Positions 36,139 through 45,096 of a DNA stretch of 64,000 nt are shown piece after piece. Location of the stretch: the NCBI RefSeq assembly GCF_044761985.1, contig NZ_JBIWDK010000011.1:1-64000 (forward strand), written 5' to 3'. The stretch's first letter is position 1, and each line of letters opens with the position of its first letter. Under the pieces are notes generated by a model, which did not search any database, was not told where the DNA came from, and saw nothing but the letters and a program-made list of their open reading frames with translations. The translations under genes and the position numbers were made by a program. This stretch comes from Peribacillus sp044761985. GTDB lineage: Bacteria; Bacillota; Bacilli; Bacillales; DSM-1321.

Positions 36139-37005
36139 CTACACAGGTCCATTTGCCCTTAAAGCAAAACGTAGTCCCTTGTTAATTAATGGAGGTAAAA
36201 CAGACACGTGATTTTCCTCCTCGAACTCCGTGAACTTTACATGTAGCCGGCCTTTCGTTGAAGTTCTTAAACGGTTAGAGAGTTCTAATGCATTTTCATT
36301 CATGCCACTTTTGTGATTTTTTTCGAATTCCCCCACACCTACAAATAAGGAGATATCCCTATCATCCCTTCCCAATCGACTCAGGAAATGATTCTCTTCT
36401 TCCGAAAACCACTTTTTATTCCAATGAATCGAGGGACTACCCGCGATATATGTTTGAAAAGCTTGAGGATTACTGAATAAGGTATACAGGGTAAACAAGC
36501 CACCTAATGAATGACCGAGAAGCGCTTGTCTACCCCGGTTGATGTTAATGGAACTCATAATCTCGGGCTTGAGGTCTTCTTCAATGAAATTCAAGAAGTT
36601 CGCCGCCCCTCCATGTGGAGGCCAATCCCCCCCATCAGGTTTCTTTGGCAATTCTGAATAATCGACGGGCAATGTGAAGTCATAATAACGGTCGGTGGAA
36701 AATGCTCCGTCTATCGGATATCCAATACCGACGATAACGGCAGGTACGATCCCTGTCTTTTCAGGTCGCTTCGACTGCAAACGCATGGCCTCGACAATGG
36801 TTCCAAACACCGAATTGGCGTCGAGCACATATATGACTGGAAATCCTCCTGCTGGCTGTGCCTCTTTTGGTCGATAGATGAAAATTTGGTACATCCGTCC
36901 TTCCCTACTAGATTTCATGAGGAATTGACTCGTCCCTTTCAAGACTACTTCTCTATCTTCCCTAAAGTGACCCACCATTGCTGCCTTATCCTTTTCTTTC
37001 TCCAT
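36139..37005 (-). CDS. besA: BesA-like siderophore trilactone esterase
   Basis: A 288-residue alpha/beta hydrolase of the esterase-D/IroE group. It has VIYVLDANSVFGT early, the nucleophile Ser in GHSLGGLFTLY, PSIHWNKKW and a late His (EEENHVSVLPP). In B. subtilis BesA hydrolyses imported ferric bacillibactin to release iron, and the position between dhb and feu genes supports that role. No signal peptide, so cytoplasmic. It has its own Fur-boxed promoter. It is followed after 220 bp by dhbA on the same strand without an obvious terminator, so read-through is possible. Confidence 0.9.
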   Translation of the reverse strand: MEKEKDKAAMVGHFREDREVVLKGTSQFLMKSSREGRMYQIFIYRPKEAQPAGGFPVIYVLDANSVFGTIVEAMRLQSKRPEKTGIVPAVIVGIGYPIDGAFSTDRYYDFTLPVDYSELPKKPDGGDWPPHGGAANFLNFIEEDLKPEIMSSININRGRQALLGHSLGGLFTLYTLFSNPQAFQTYIAGSPSIHWNKKWFSEEENHFLSRLGRDDRDISLFVGVGEFEKNHKSGMNENALELSNRLRTSTKGRLHVKFTEFEEENHVSVLPPLINKGLRFALRANGPV

Positions 37006-37108
37006 ATTCTTTCATTCCTCCCATTACCTAATTTTCGACTATTAATCTTCACTTCTAGTTATCATGTATTTCATAACCCATTTATTGATAGTACTTACTT
37101 CCCACCAA

Positions 37109-37137
37109 ATGATAATGTTTCTCATTTAGTTTATCAA
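37109..37137 (-). promoter_or_regulatory. besA promoter with Fur box over the -10
   Basis: On the minus strand TTGATA (37137-37132), a 17 bp spacer and TATCAT (37114-37109). A Fur-like 7-1-7 element, TGATAAT-G-TTTCTCA on the plus strand (37110-37124), covers the -10 box. Confidence 0.75.
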
Positions 37138-37226
37138 CAATGGTGAAATTTGCAACCACGCCTTTTCCTGAATAACTTTTTCTTAGAAAATTAATGATGA
37201 TATTTTATTTTTTTACAAAAATGCTA

Positions 37227-37286
37227 TTGATAATTTTGCAGATTACCTATATATTGTATATTGCATGATAATGATAATCGTTATCA
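37227..37286 (+). promoter_or_regulatory. feu operon promoter and Fur box
   Basis: TTGATA (37227-37232), a 17 bp spacer and TATATT (37250-37255). The Fur element TGATAAT-C-GTTATCA (37272-37286) sits just downstream of the expected start site. The feuA leader is then about 130 bases. Confidence 0.8.
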
Positions 37287-37423
37287 CTAGTTACCTTCGT
37301 TTAACTCACTAGATTCCTAGTTGGACAGGTATCGAAATAAATTTTTAACTGCGCTAGAGAACATCTACATATTGTTTGTAACACATTTTTAAAAAAATAT
37401 TTTAGAATAAGGGGAGTCAGAAC

Positions 37424-38392
37424 ATGAAGAAAAAGTTAATGGTACTTGGCATGGCGGCAGTCTTTAGTATTGGACTTGGAGCTTGCGGTAATGCTGAAAA
37501 CAGTTCAGGGGATACTTCTGAAAAAAGCAGTGCGACCGAAACGAAGAAGCAAGAGACACAAAAGATAAGCTATCTTGGCAAGGAATATACGATTCCTTCT
37601 GAAGTTAAAAGAATAGTGACAGCAAGTTTGGAGTCAATGGAAGATGCCGCTGCATTAGGAGTTAAACCAGTGGGTGCTATAACGGTAGGTGGGAAACTTC
37701 CAGAATATTTGGCGAAAGACCTTGAGGGTGCAGAGTCAATTGGTGAGAAAATGCAGCCAAACTACGAAACCATTCTTGGCCTTAAACCAGATGCTATCAT
37801 GTGGACATCCAAATCCGACGGTACGGTAACGGAAAAATTAGATAAAGTGGCTACAACATTCCCTTACTCACATATTTCTACTGATTGGGAGGACAACTTA
37901 CGATTAATGGCCAAGCTGTCCGGCACGGAAGACAAGGCCGAATCTATCATCTCTCAATACAAAGAGGATGCTGAAAAAGCAAAAGTGGAAGTCGGCGAAA
38001 ACCTGAAGGATAAAAAGGTAATGGTTGTGAGGGTAAGAAACGGTAGTCTATTCCTATATCCTCAAGATATATACTTCAACCCAGTGTTATATGCTGATTT
38101 AGGATTAACGGTTCCTGAAGAAATTAAACCAGTCAAAGCGCAAGAAATGATTGCATTAGAGAAATTTGCTGAAATTAACCCGGACTATATCTTCCTACAG
38201 TTCTCGGAAAGCGAAAATGCTGAAAAACCAAAAGCTTTAGAAGAATTGGAAAGCAACTCCATTTGGAAGAGCATCGAGGCTGTTAAAAACGATAAGGTGT
38301 TTGTGAACTCTGTTGATCCGCTTGCACAAGGTGGAACAGCTTGGAGTAAAACAGCCTTCTTAAAAGCTGCATCGGAAAATTTAGCTAAATAA
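37424..38392 (+). CDS. feuA: FeuA-like ferric siderophore-binding lipoprotein
   Basis: A 322-residue periplasmic-binding-type lipoprotein with lipobox GLGAC (Cys21). The whole sequence is collinear with B. subtilis FeuA, including SLESMEDAAALGVKP, GEKMQPN, VRVRNGSLFLYPQ, LQFSESENAEKPKALEEL and the near-identical NSVDPLAQGGTAWSK. It binds ferric bacillibactin or enterobactin outside the membrane and hands it to FeuBC. It is the first gene of feuA-feuB-feuC-yusV, under a Fur box. Confidence 0.94.
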   Translation: MKKKLMVLGMAAVFSIGLGACGNAENSSGDTSEKSSATETKKQETQKISYLGKEYTIPSEVKRIVTASLESMEDAAALGVKPVGAITVGGKLPEYLAKDLEGAESIGEKMQPNYETILGLKPDAIMWTSKSDGTVTEKLDKVATTFPYSHISTDWEDNLRLMAKLSGTEDKAESIISQYKEDAEKAKVEVGENLKDKKVMVVRVRNGSLFLYPQDIYFNPVLYADLGLTVPEEIKPVKAQEMIALEKFAEINPDYIFLQFSESENAEKPKALEELESNSIWKSIEAVKNDKVFVNSVDPLAQGGTAWSKTAFLKAASENLAK

Positions 38393-38414
38393 GCAGTAAG
38401 GTGCGTTGATTGAT

Positions 38415-39422
38415 ATGGCAAAAATAAATTCATTACCGATCATAATTCTATGTATGGCACCCGTCTTAATTATTCTGACAACCATTTTGTCCATTCTTTA
38501 TGGTGCAAAAAATATAGACTTTATAACAGTATGGAATGCATTTTTGCATTATGACCCAGAGAACGTCGATCATGCTATTATAATCACTTCACGATTGCCA
38601 AGGGTTCTGGGTGCCCTTCTTGTTGGGGCATTTTTAGCCATATCAGGAGCACTCATGCAGGGGATGACAAGAAACTATCTTGCATCCCCTTCAATCATGG
38701 GAGTGACCGATGGCTCTGCATTTGTCATCACTCTTTGTATGGTTTTCGCTCCTGGCATGTCTTCTTTCCATATGATTCTTTTTTCGATGCTGGGTTCTGC
38801 CTTAGGGGCTGGCATAGTTTTTGGTTTTGGTTCATTACTACATAATGGTTTATCCCCGGTACGCCTAGCCATAATCGGTACGGTAATCGGAACATTTTTG
38901 AGTAGTATATCGGCTGCGATAGCCTCCTACTTCCAAATTTCCCAGAGTGTTAGTTTTTGGTATAATGCAAGATTGCATCAGATCAATCCGGACATCCTGA
39001 AACTTTCGATCCCCATTGGGGCAATTGGCATCATCCTTGCTCTATTCATTTCCAAATCCATCACCATTCTATCTCTGGGGGATGAAGTCTCCATCAACTT
39101 AGGTCAACGTACGAAACTAGTTAAGCTTGTTTCCCAACTCTCTGTCGTATGCCTAACGGGTATTGCAGTGGCACTCGTCGGCAAGATTGGATTTATAGGG
39201 TTGATCATCCCACACATCACACGCTTTTTAATAGGAATCGATTATAAATGGATCGTTCCCTGTGCTGGTGTAATCGGTGGAATTTTCCTAGCATTATGCG
39301 ATGTAATCAGTAGGTTCGTTAATTATCCATTCGAAACGCCGATCGGAGTGGTCACCTCCTTAATCGGCATCCCTTTCTTCCTATATTTAATAAGAACGAA
39401 AGGAGGAGAAAAAAGTGTATAG
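38415..39422 (+). CDS. feuB: FeuB-like siderophore permease (FecCD family)
   Basis: A 335-residue FecCD-type permease with nine to ten membrane helices. It has SRLPRVLGALLVGAFLAISGALMQGMTRN at the N-terminal family signature, the ATPase-contact loop near GKIGFIGLIIPHITRF, and ETPIGVVTSLIGIPFFLYLI at the end. ATG 38415 follows AAGGTG by ten bases; TTG 38406 is possible. It overlaps feuC by eight bases. Confidence 0.9.
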   Translation: MAKINSLPIIILCMAPVLIILTTILSILYGAKNIDFITVWNAFLHYDPENVDHAIIITSRLPRVLGALLVGAFLAISGALMQGMTRNYLASPSIMGVTDGSAFVITLCMVFAPGMSSFHMILFSMLGSALGAGIVFGFGSLLHNGLSPVRLAIIGTVIGTFLSSISAAIASYFQISQSVSFWYNARLHQINPDILKLSIPIGAIGIILALFISKSITILSLGDEVSINLGQRTKLVKLVSQLSVVCLTGIAVALVGKIGFIGLIIPHITRFLIGIDYKWIVPCAGVIGGIFLALCDVISRFVNYPFETPIGVVTSLIGIPFFLYLIRTKGGEKSV

Positions 39423-40443
39423 TCAATCATCGAAACGCTTGGTTATCACAATGACAGTCGGTATCTGCCTAATCATAGCGACAAGCTATTTAAGCTTGGT
39501 AAGCGGTACCTTTGATATGACCGTCATGGATGTCGTTCGGACGTTATTCCGTATAAACCCGGTCGCAGACTACGATTTGGTCATTTTTGATTTTAGGCTC
39601 CCCCGCATTGTCATTGCCGGTCTAGTGGGACTTGCACTAGGTATTGCAGGAGCTGTCATTCAAGGTGTAACGAGAAACGGTTTGGCGGATTCAGGCATCT
39701 TGGGAATAAATGCAGGGGCCGGAACTGCCATCGTCATCTTCATGTTTTTCTTTCAAGGTAAATATATTGGAGCAGGTTCTGATTGGCTGTCCATCATGAG
39801 CGTTCCGTTGTTTGGATTGGTTGGTGGAATTTCAGCCGCCCTCATCATATTCCTTATTTCGTGGAAAAACGGATCCCTTGATACGAGTCGTTTCTTACTG
39901 ACCGGGATTGCGATTGGCTCGGCATTTGGGGCCCTTTCCCTCTACATATCTTTGAAGATGAAATCTTCGGATTTTGAAATGGCCACTGTATGGATCTCAG
40001 GCAGTATCTACTCGGCCAATTGGAAATACATCGTCGCCATGTTACCTTGGCTAATAATCTTAATACCCATCATTATGAGGAAGGCCTATTTATTGGATTT
40101 GTTTCAATTGGAACAGACCAGTATAAAAAGCCTCGGAATATCAGTAGAAAAGGAAACTTCGATTCTCTTGCTCAGCAGTATCGGCTTAGTGAGTGCATGT
40201 GTTTCCGTATCAGGTAACATCGGATTTATCGGGTTGATGTCCCCACACATTGCAAAACACCTTGTAGGAATCCACCACAAACATGTGCTTCCTGTGTGTG
40301 GGGTGATTGGGTCCTTCCTGGTAATCGCTTCCGACTATATCGCAAAGACGGTGTTTGCACCGGCTGAATTGCCAGTAGGAATCGTCATTTCCATTATCGG
40401 TGTTCCCTATTTTCTCTATTTATTAATAAAAGAAAAAAGATAA
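39415..40443 (+). CDS. feuC: FeuC-like siderophore permease (FecCD family)
   Basis: A 342-residue partner permease of FeuB. It has FRLPRIVIAGLVGLALGIAGAVIQGVTRNGLAD, the contact loop GNIGFIGLMSPHIAKHLVG and a terminal ELPVGIVISIIGVPYFLYLL. The GTG start follows AAAGGAGGAG inside the last codons of feuB, so translation is coupled. The two permeases form the channel of one importer. Confidence 0.9.
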   Translation: MYSQSSKRLVITMTVGICLIIATSYLSLVSGTFDMTVMDVVRTLFRINPVADYDLVIFDFRLPRIVIAGLVGLALGIAGAVIQGVTRNGLADSGILGINAGAGTAIVIFMFFFQGKYIGAGSDWLSIMSVPLFGLVGGISAALIIFLISWKNGSLDTSRFLLTGIAIGSAFGALSLYISLKMKSSDFEMATVWISGSIYSANWKYIVAMLPWLIILIPIIMRKAYLLDLFQLEQTSIKSLGISVEKETSILLLSSIGLVSACVSVSGNIGFIGLMSPHIAKHLVGIHHKHVLPVCGVIGSFLVIASDYIAKTVFAPAELPVGIVISIIGVPYFLYLLIKEKR

Positions 40444-40458
40444 AAGGAGAGATGGCCC

Positions 40459-41283
40459 GTGAGCATTCTGCAGATGGAAAATCTGGAAACCAATTATGAA
40501 AAATTCACAGTGTTCAAAGATTTAAATTTGGAAATAAAAGAAGGACTGATCACAACCATCATTGGACCGAATGGATGCGGTAAATCCACTTTACTAAAAA
40601 CAATAGGGCGCATCCTTAAGCAAAAAAACGGGACCATTTATCTGCAGGGGCAGGATTTACAGTCCATTCATACAAAGCGGATTGCCCAGTTAATGGCCTT
40701 GCTTCCCCAAAACCCTGTCGCACCTTCTCAATTGAAAGTGGAGGAACTTATTTCATATGGTAGATATCCACACCGCAATAATGTCAATAAATTAACCAGA
40801 GACGATAAAGAAAAGATTGAATGGGCCATGGACATTACCAAGACCCTCCCTTTTCGTGATAGGGAAATAGCCAACCTATCCGGTGGGCAGCGTCAAAAGG
40901 TTTGGCTTGCCATGGCATTAGCACAGGAAACGGGCATATTATTATTGGATGAACCTACGACATACCTTGATATGGCTCATCAATTGGAAGTTCTACGGAT
41001 CGTTGAAAGGTTAAACATAGAACAAAATAGAACCATCGTCATGGTTTTACATGACATCAATCATGCGGCCCGCTTTTCTGATGAAATCATCACCATGAAG
41101 AATGGAAAAATCATGAAGGTTGGAACCCCTTCCGAGACGATTACACCGGAAGTCTTGAAAGAGGTCTTTCAAATCGATGCACGGATCATGATAGACCCCT
41201 CCAATGGGGCTCCCGTATGTTATGGATACGATAATATCGCCCAACAAGAAGAAGCAGCAAAAGATGTTTATGTAACGCGTTAA
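40459..41283 (+). CDS. yusV: YusV-like siderophore ABC transporter ATPase
   Basis: A 274-residue ATP-binding subunit. Walker A is GPNGCGKST, the Q-loop is LLPQNP, the signature is LSGGQRQKVW, Walker B is LLLDEPTTYLD and the H-loop is LHDINHA. It powers FeuBC. In B. subtilis the ATPase YusV is encoded away from feuABC and shared among siderophore importers; here it is the fourth gene of the operon, 15 bp after feuC, which makes the importer complete. GTG start with AAAAGGAGAG upstream. Confidence 0.92.
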   Translation: MSILQMENLETNYEKFTVFKDLNLEIKEGLITTIIGPNGCGKSTLLKTIGRILKQKNGTIYLQGQDLQSIHTKRIAQLMALLPQNPVAPSQLKVEELISYGRYPHRNNVNKLTRDDKEKIEWAMDITKTLPFRDREIANLSGGQRQKVWLAMALAQETGILLLDEPTTYLDMAHQLEVLRIVERLNIEQNRTIVMVLHDINHAARFSDEIITMKNGKIMKVGTPSETITPEVLKEVFQIDARIMIDPSNGAPVCYGYDNIAQQEEAAKDVYVTR

Positions 41284-41293
41284 TGCTAAGTAA

Positions 41294-41332
41294 CCAAACG
41301 AAAGGCACCCAGGTGGGGTGCCTTTCGTTTGG
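41294..41332. terminator. long perfect hairpin between feu operon and MMPL gene
   Basis: A 17-bp perfect stem, CCAAACGAAAGGCACCC (41294-41310) with GGGTGCCTTTCGTTTGG (41316-41332), with a 5-base loop. No long U-tract follows on either strand, so it may act as an RNA-stabilising or barrier hairpin as much as an intrinsic terminator. It separates two convergent transcripts and ends three bases before the MMPL stop codon. Confidence 0.75.
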
Positions 41333-41334
41333 TA

Positions 41335-44300
41335 TCATTTCTCAGATTGCTGTTGGTTCATAAACGGCCACCAGTTAGCTTTTCCGAACGTTGCAACCAT
41401 CACTGGGATAAACAGTGGCAATATGATGAACGCGTATAGAGCTAGGCCTACCAATATTAAAGTCGCAATCTCTAGGAGTGACAGAACGCCTGCAGGCATC
41501 ATGGCAGCGAAAGTCCCACCAAGGATCACGGCCGCGGAGATAATGACCGTCCCCATTTTCCGCATCGATAAATACATCGCTTCTTTTACCGGTTTACCTT
41601 TCCACTCATTAAAGCGATCCATCAAGAAAATACTATAATCGATTCCGAGTGCTATTAAGATAACGAAAGCGAAGAATGGAACGGCCCAGCCTATGCCCGC
41701 ATACCCCAGAATGTTAACGAATATCAATTCTGTAATCGCCGCTGCCGTGAAGTATGTCAAAACAAGAGACACGATTAAATAGATTGGCATAACCAACGAT
41801 CTAAACATAAAGAATAGAACGATTGCAATACCTGAAAGCATCAACACCACTGTCTTAGAGAAATCAGCCTCTGACATCATGCTCAAATCATGATGGGTGC
41901 TTGTAATTCCGCCGATAGCAATGTTGGCATTTTCTAGTTTTGTTCCTTTCGTTACATTTTTGACCGCATCCTCAATCCTATCAATTTGTTCAATGGATTC
42001 GTTGGAATATGGATTCGTCTTGAAGATTACATCAAGTGTCATCACTTTGCCGTCGTCAGATAGATAGGTATTCAGTGATTCTCCAAATTCCTTGCTTTCC
42101 AACACCTCTTTTGGAATGTACATGCCTGTGACCGTTTTATCCGTCTTCGCAAGACCGGATAAATAGCCCTGTGCAGATGATAATCCATCATGGACTTCAT
42201 TCAGGCCATCGGCACTTTTATTTAAACCATCTTCCAATTGGTTTAGCTGACCACCCATGCTGGAAAAGCCATTCAATAGCTCTTGCTGACCACTGCTTAA
42301 GCTTGTTAGGCCCCCTTCAAACTGGGATAGATTTTTAATGACTTCGCTTTGTCCATTGGCCATGGTCGTTAATCCTTTTTGCAAGGTATCCACCCCTGTG
42401 ATCAACTGGGTTAGACCTTTCCCCAGGGCTTTTTGTCCGTTCACGATTTCCGCCATGCTTTTATTCGCGGTATTCAAGCCACCAGATACAAGGCCGAGAT
42501 TCTTATTGAGTTCCGTTAGTCCAGCTGCCATCGTTCCTACCCCACTCTGTGCGCCCTGGACCGTTTGTTTGATTGTTTGGTAGTTCACATCTTGCTGAAG
42601 CTCCGGATTACTAGCTTCCATTTTTTCAAAGGATGCGTTCAGCCCCGTAAGACTTTTCGACACCTCATTAAGATTTGTCTGAATATCTTTGTACCCGCCT
42701 TTAAGTTCATTCAATCCAGATGTGGACTGCTGGTAGCCTTCCAAAAGATTTCCACTGCCTGTAGCCAGCTTTTCAAGGTTAGACTTGACCTCTTCCAGTC
42801 CTTTTTTCACGTCCCCTGTACCTAAGGAGCCATCACGGATACCTGCTTCAATACTCGTTAAAGCGGTCTCTACCTGGCCTACCCCGTTTTTCAATTCATT
42901 GGTTCCAGAGATCAGGCCTCCGATTCCGTCTGTCGCCTTCTTTAAACGCGGACCAGATTCTGAAAGTTCACTTCCTGCCGTCTTTAATCCGTCACTAATC
43001 TGTTCAATCCCTTGATTCCCTTCTCCGATTCCTTTTTCCAACGTTTTGGCCTGATTGGAGACAAACAAATCCTCTATAGGCTCACCGGTCGGACGGGTTA
43101 CAGAACGGACGACATCGACGTCATCCACCTTCGTGATTTCCACACTGATCTTCTCCGCAAGCCCGACATAATCCTCTGAATCCATCCGCTCATCATTCTG
43201 GATGACGATCTGGGTTGGCATGGATTGTCCCGGACCAAATTCGTCGGCAATGATATTGAAGGCCATGATTGAGGGAACATCATTCCCAGCCTCTTCAAGA
43301 GAGTTATAAGAAATCTTCCCTTCATACATCAATAAAAAGGGAACACAAACAATCGCCACGATAAGCAAGGCCAGCAAAGGACGATTTAAGGAGAAGTTTC
43401 CTAATCTGCCCCACAACTTACTATCGCTATGTTCAAGCTTGCCTTTTGAAGGCCAGAATAGCTTCTTGCCAAGCACTGCCATGAAAAATGGAACGATTGT
43501 ATACAGGGCAACCATCAGGATAAAGACTCCGATGGCCACGGCAGCTGCTGATTGATATAGCTTAAACGTGGAAAAGCCAATGGCCGCAAATCCGATCATC
43601 ACGGTCAATCCGCTGAAGAAGACCGTTTTACCAGCCGTACGATACGTTTCTACAATGGCTTCCGTCAATGACTCCTGTCCTGATAATTCCTCTTTAAAAC
43701 GACTTAACAAGAGAATGCAATAATCCGTTCCGATCCCGAACAAAATCCCGACCAAGAAAATCTGGGTATAGGACGAGATGGGAAAATCCCAACGGTCCAC
43801 CAAAAAGGAAACGATGGATTGGGAGCATAAATAGGTGAAGCCTACTGTAATCATCGGAATAAGAGGCGTCACTACCGAACGGAAGACCACCAATAATACC
43901 ACCAATATGAAGATGACGGTGATTCCCTCCGTTTTTTTTAATCCTTCCTGGGAATTGGTATTAAGATCTTCATCGATTATCCAACTGCTCGTGTAATAAT
44001 GATCAACATCTATTTGATCCAATTCCTTATAAAGCGCGTCAATGACGTCCTTTGCCTCACGGTCTCCCTTGGTCATGGTGATGGAGGTCAGTATCGTGGA
44101 TTGATCTTTCGAAACCAACTGTTCTTTAAGGGATGGTTCTTTAAAATGGGTCAGTATTTCTTTGATGCCCAGTTCCCCTTTATTCACTTCTAACCTTTGT
44201 ATCCCCTTTTCAATCTCTTGCCTTTCATCTGCAGTCAGCTTCTTTTCACTATGAAAAACCAGGGCCACCTGCGATTCATCCTCATTTTGCACTTGCTTCA

Positions 44301-44460
44301 AAAGTTCATTCGCCATTCCGGAAGAATACTCTTTCGGAACATCCAACTGTCCCTTTTCCTTGACGAGTTCCGCCATATTAGGAGCTATGAACAATAATCC
44401 AACTGTAATGGCAATCCAGATAATGACGATTGCCCATTTTCCTTTTAAAATTGCTCTCAT
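41335..44460 (-). CDS. MMPL/RND-family transporter with long repeat insert
   Basis: A 1041-residue protein with two MMPL membrane halves (about residues 10-370 and 820-1030). SSD-like segments are GIGTDYCILLLSRFKEE and ALGIDYSIFLMDRFNEW. Between TM7 and TM8, about residues 470-790, lies a long extracytoplasmic run of short amphipathic repeats of G-L-x-x-L-x-x-G type, predicted to form extended helical bundles. The closest relative I recall is B. subtilis YdgH, whose upstream gene ydgG is also a MarR regulator; YdgH is roughly 150 residues shorter. Likely exports lipids or amphipathic toxins. The ATG directly abuts the marR stop, so the genes are coupled. Confidence 0.85.
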   Translation of the reverse strand: MRAILKGKWAIVIIWIAITVGLLFIAPNMAELVKEKGQLDVPKEYSSGMANELLKQVQNEDESQVALVFHSEKKLTADERQEIEKGIQRLEVNKGELGIKEILTHFKEPSLKEQLVSKDQSTILTSITMTKGDREAKDVIDALYKELDQIDVDHYYTSSWIIDEDLNTNSQEGLKKTEGITVIFILVVLLVVFRSVVTPLIPMITVGFTYLCSQSIVSFLVDRWDFPISSYTQIFLVGILFGIGTDYCILLLSRFKEELSGQESLTEAIVETYRTAGKTVFFSGLTVMIGFAAIGFSTFKLYQSAAAVAIGVFILMVALYTIVPFFMAVLGKKLFWPSKGKLEHSDSKLWGRLGNFSLNRPLLALLIVAIVCVPFLLMYEGKISYNSLEEAGNDVPSIMAFNIIADEFGPGQSMPTQIVIQNDERMDSEDYVGLAEKISVEITKVDDVDVVRSVTRPTGEPIEDLFVSNQAKTLEKGIGEGNQGIEQISDGLKTAGSELSESGPRLKKATDGIGGLISGTNELKNGVGQVETALTSIEAGIRDGSLGTGDVKKGLEEVKSNLEKLATGSGNLLEGYQQSTSGLNELKGGYKDIQTNLNEVSKSLTGLNASFEKMEASNPELQQDVNYQTIKQTVQGAQSGVGTMAAGLTELNKNLGLVSGGLNTANKSMAEIVNGQKALGKGLTQLITGVDTLQKGLTTMANGQSEVIKNLSQFEGGLTSLSSGQQELLNGFSSMGGQLNQLEDGLNKSADGLNEVHDGLSSAQGYLSGLAKTDKTVTGMYIPKEVLESKEFGESLNTYLSDDGKVMTLDVIFKTNPYSNESIEQIDRIEDAVKNVTKGTKLENANIAIGGITSTHHDLSMMSEADFSKTVVLMLSGIAIVLFFMFRSLVMPIYLIVSLVLTYFTAAAITELIFVNILGYAGIGWAVPFFAFVILIALGIDYSIFLMDRFNEWKGKPVKEAMYLSMRKMGTVIISAAVILGGTFAAMMPAGVLSLLEIATLILVGLALYAFIILPLFIPVMVATFGKANWWPFMNQQQSEK

Positions 44461-44925
44461 TTACCTTTCCTCCCTTATCCCCATCTTCATCTCGGCAAAA
44501 GTCCATGAAAGCTTTTCATATGTATCCAGGAAACTAACAATCTCTTCATATTTAAAATTCCCCATGATTGTCTCTACGACTATATGAATCTTCTGCTCCA
44601 TTTCCTGAAATAATGTTTCTCCCTTTTCGGAAAGCCTCAAATGGACCACCCTTCGGTCATCAAGGTCACGTGCACGCTCTATCAAGCCTTTGCCTTCAAG
44701 GCGTTTAATGTTCGATGTGACTGCGCTTTTATTGACATGGAAAGCCTCACTAAGCTCGGTCGAGGTACAGAATTGCTGTTGTTTTATGAAACGCAAAGTA
44801 TAATATTGTTCATTTGTCAGTACATCACAAATCTCGTCTTTAATGAGAAGCTCCCCCATCTTATTCACATGAAAGGAAACCTTCATGTATCGATCAATCA
44901 ATTCGGTAACTTGTTTATCACTCAT
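44461..44925 (-). CDS. MarR family regulator of the MMPL operon
   Basis: A 154-residue MarR protein with helix-turn-helix STELSEAFHVNKSAVTSNIKRLEGKGLI and wing RARDLDDRRVVHL. It directly precedes the MMPL transporter gene with no spacer, the arrangement of ydgG-ydgH in B. subtilis, and presumably represses both genes. An 8-3-8 pseudo-palindrome 20 bp upstream of the start is its likely operator. Confidence 0.87.
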   Translation of the reverse strand: MSDKQVTELIDRYMKVSFHVNKMGELLIKDEICDVLTNEQYYTLRFIKQQQFCTSTELSEAFHVNKSAVTSNIKRLEGKGLIERARDLDDRRVVHLRLSEKGETLFQEMEQKIHIVVETIMGNFKYEEIVSFLDTYEKLSWTFAEMKMGIREER

Positions 44926-44944
44926 CCCTTCACCCCATAAAAAG

Positions 44945-44963
44945 TAGTTCAGTCACTTAACTA
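44945..44963. promoter_or_regulatory. MarR operator candidate
   Basis: TAGTTCAG-TCA-CTTAACTA, with arms matching at 7 of 8 positions, sits 20 bp before the marR-mmpL operon start, a typical autorepression position. Confidence 0.65.
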
Positions 44964-45024
44964 TTTGCCATCTTACTATAAATTGGATTAATATGTCAAT
45001 TAGATGACAGTTTTATTGTTATCC

Positions 45025-45050
45025 GTTTAAATCATGGAAAATTAGGGAAA
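45025..45050 (+). promoter_or_regulatory. sigma-B-type promoter of the YtxH-like gene
   Basis: A perfect GTTTAA (45025-45030), a 14 bp spacer and GGGAAA (45045-45050). The -10 box departs from GGGTAT at two positions, but the pair and spacing fit sigma-B. Confidence 0.6.
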
Positions 45051-45096
45051 CAAGAAAGTAAGAACATACTAACCATTCTTAAAGGAGGAAGTATAG

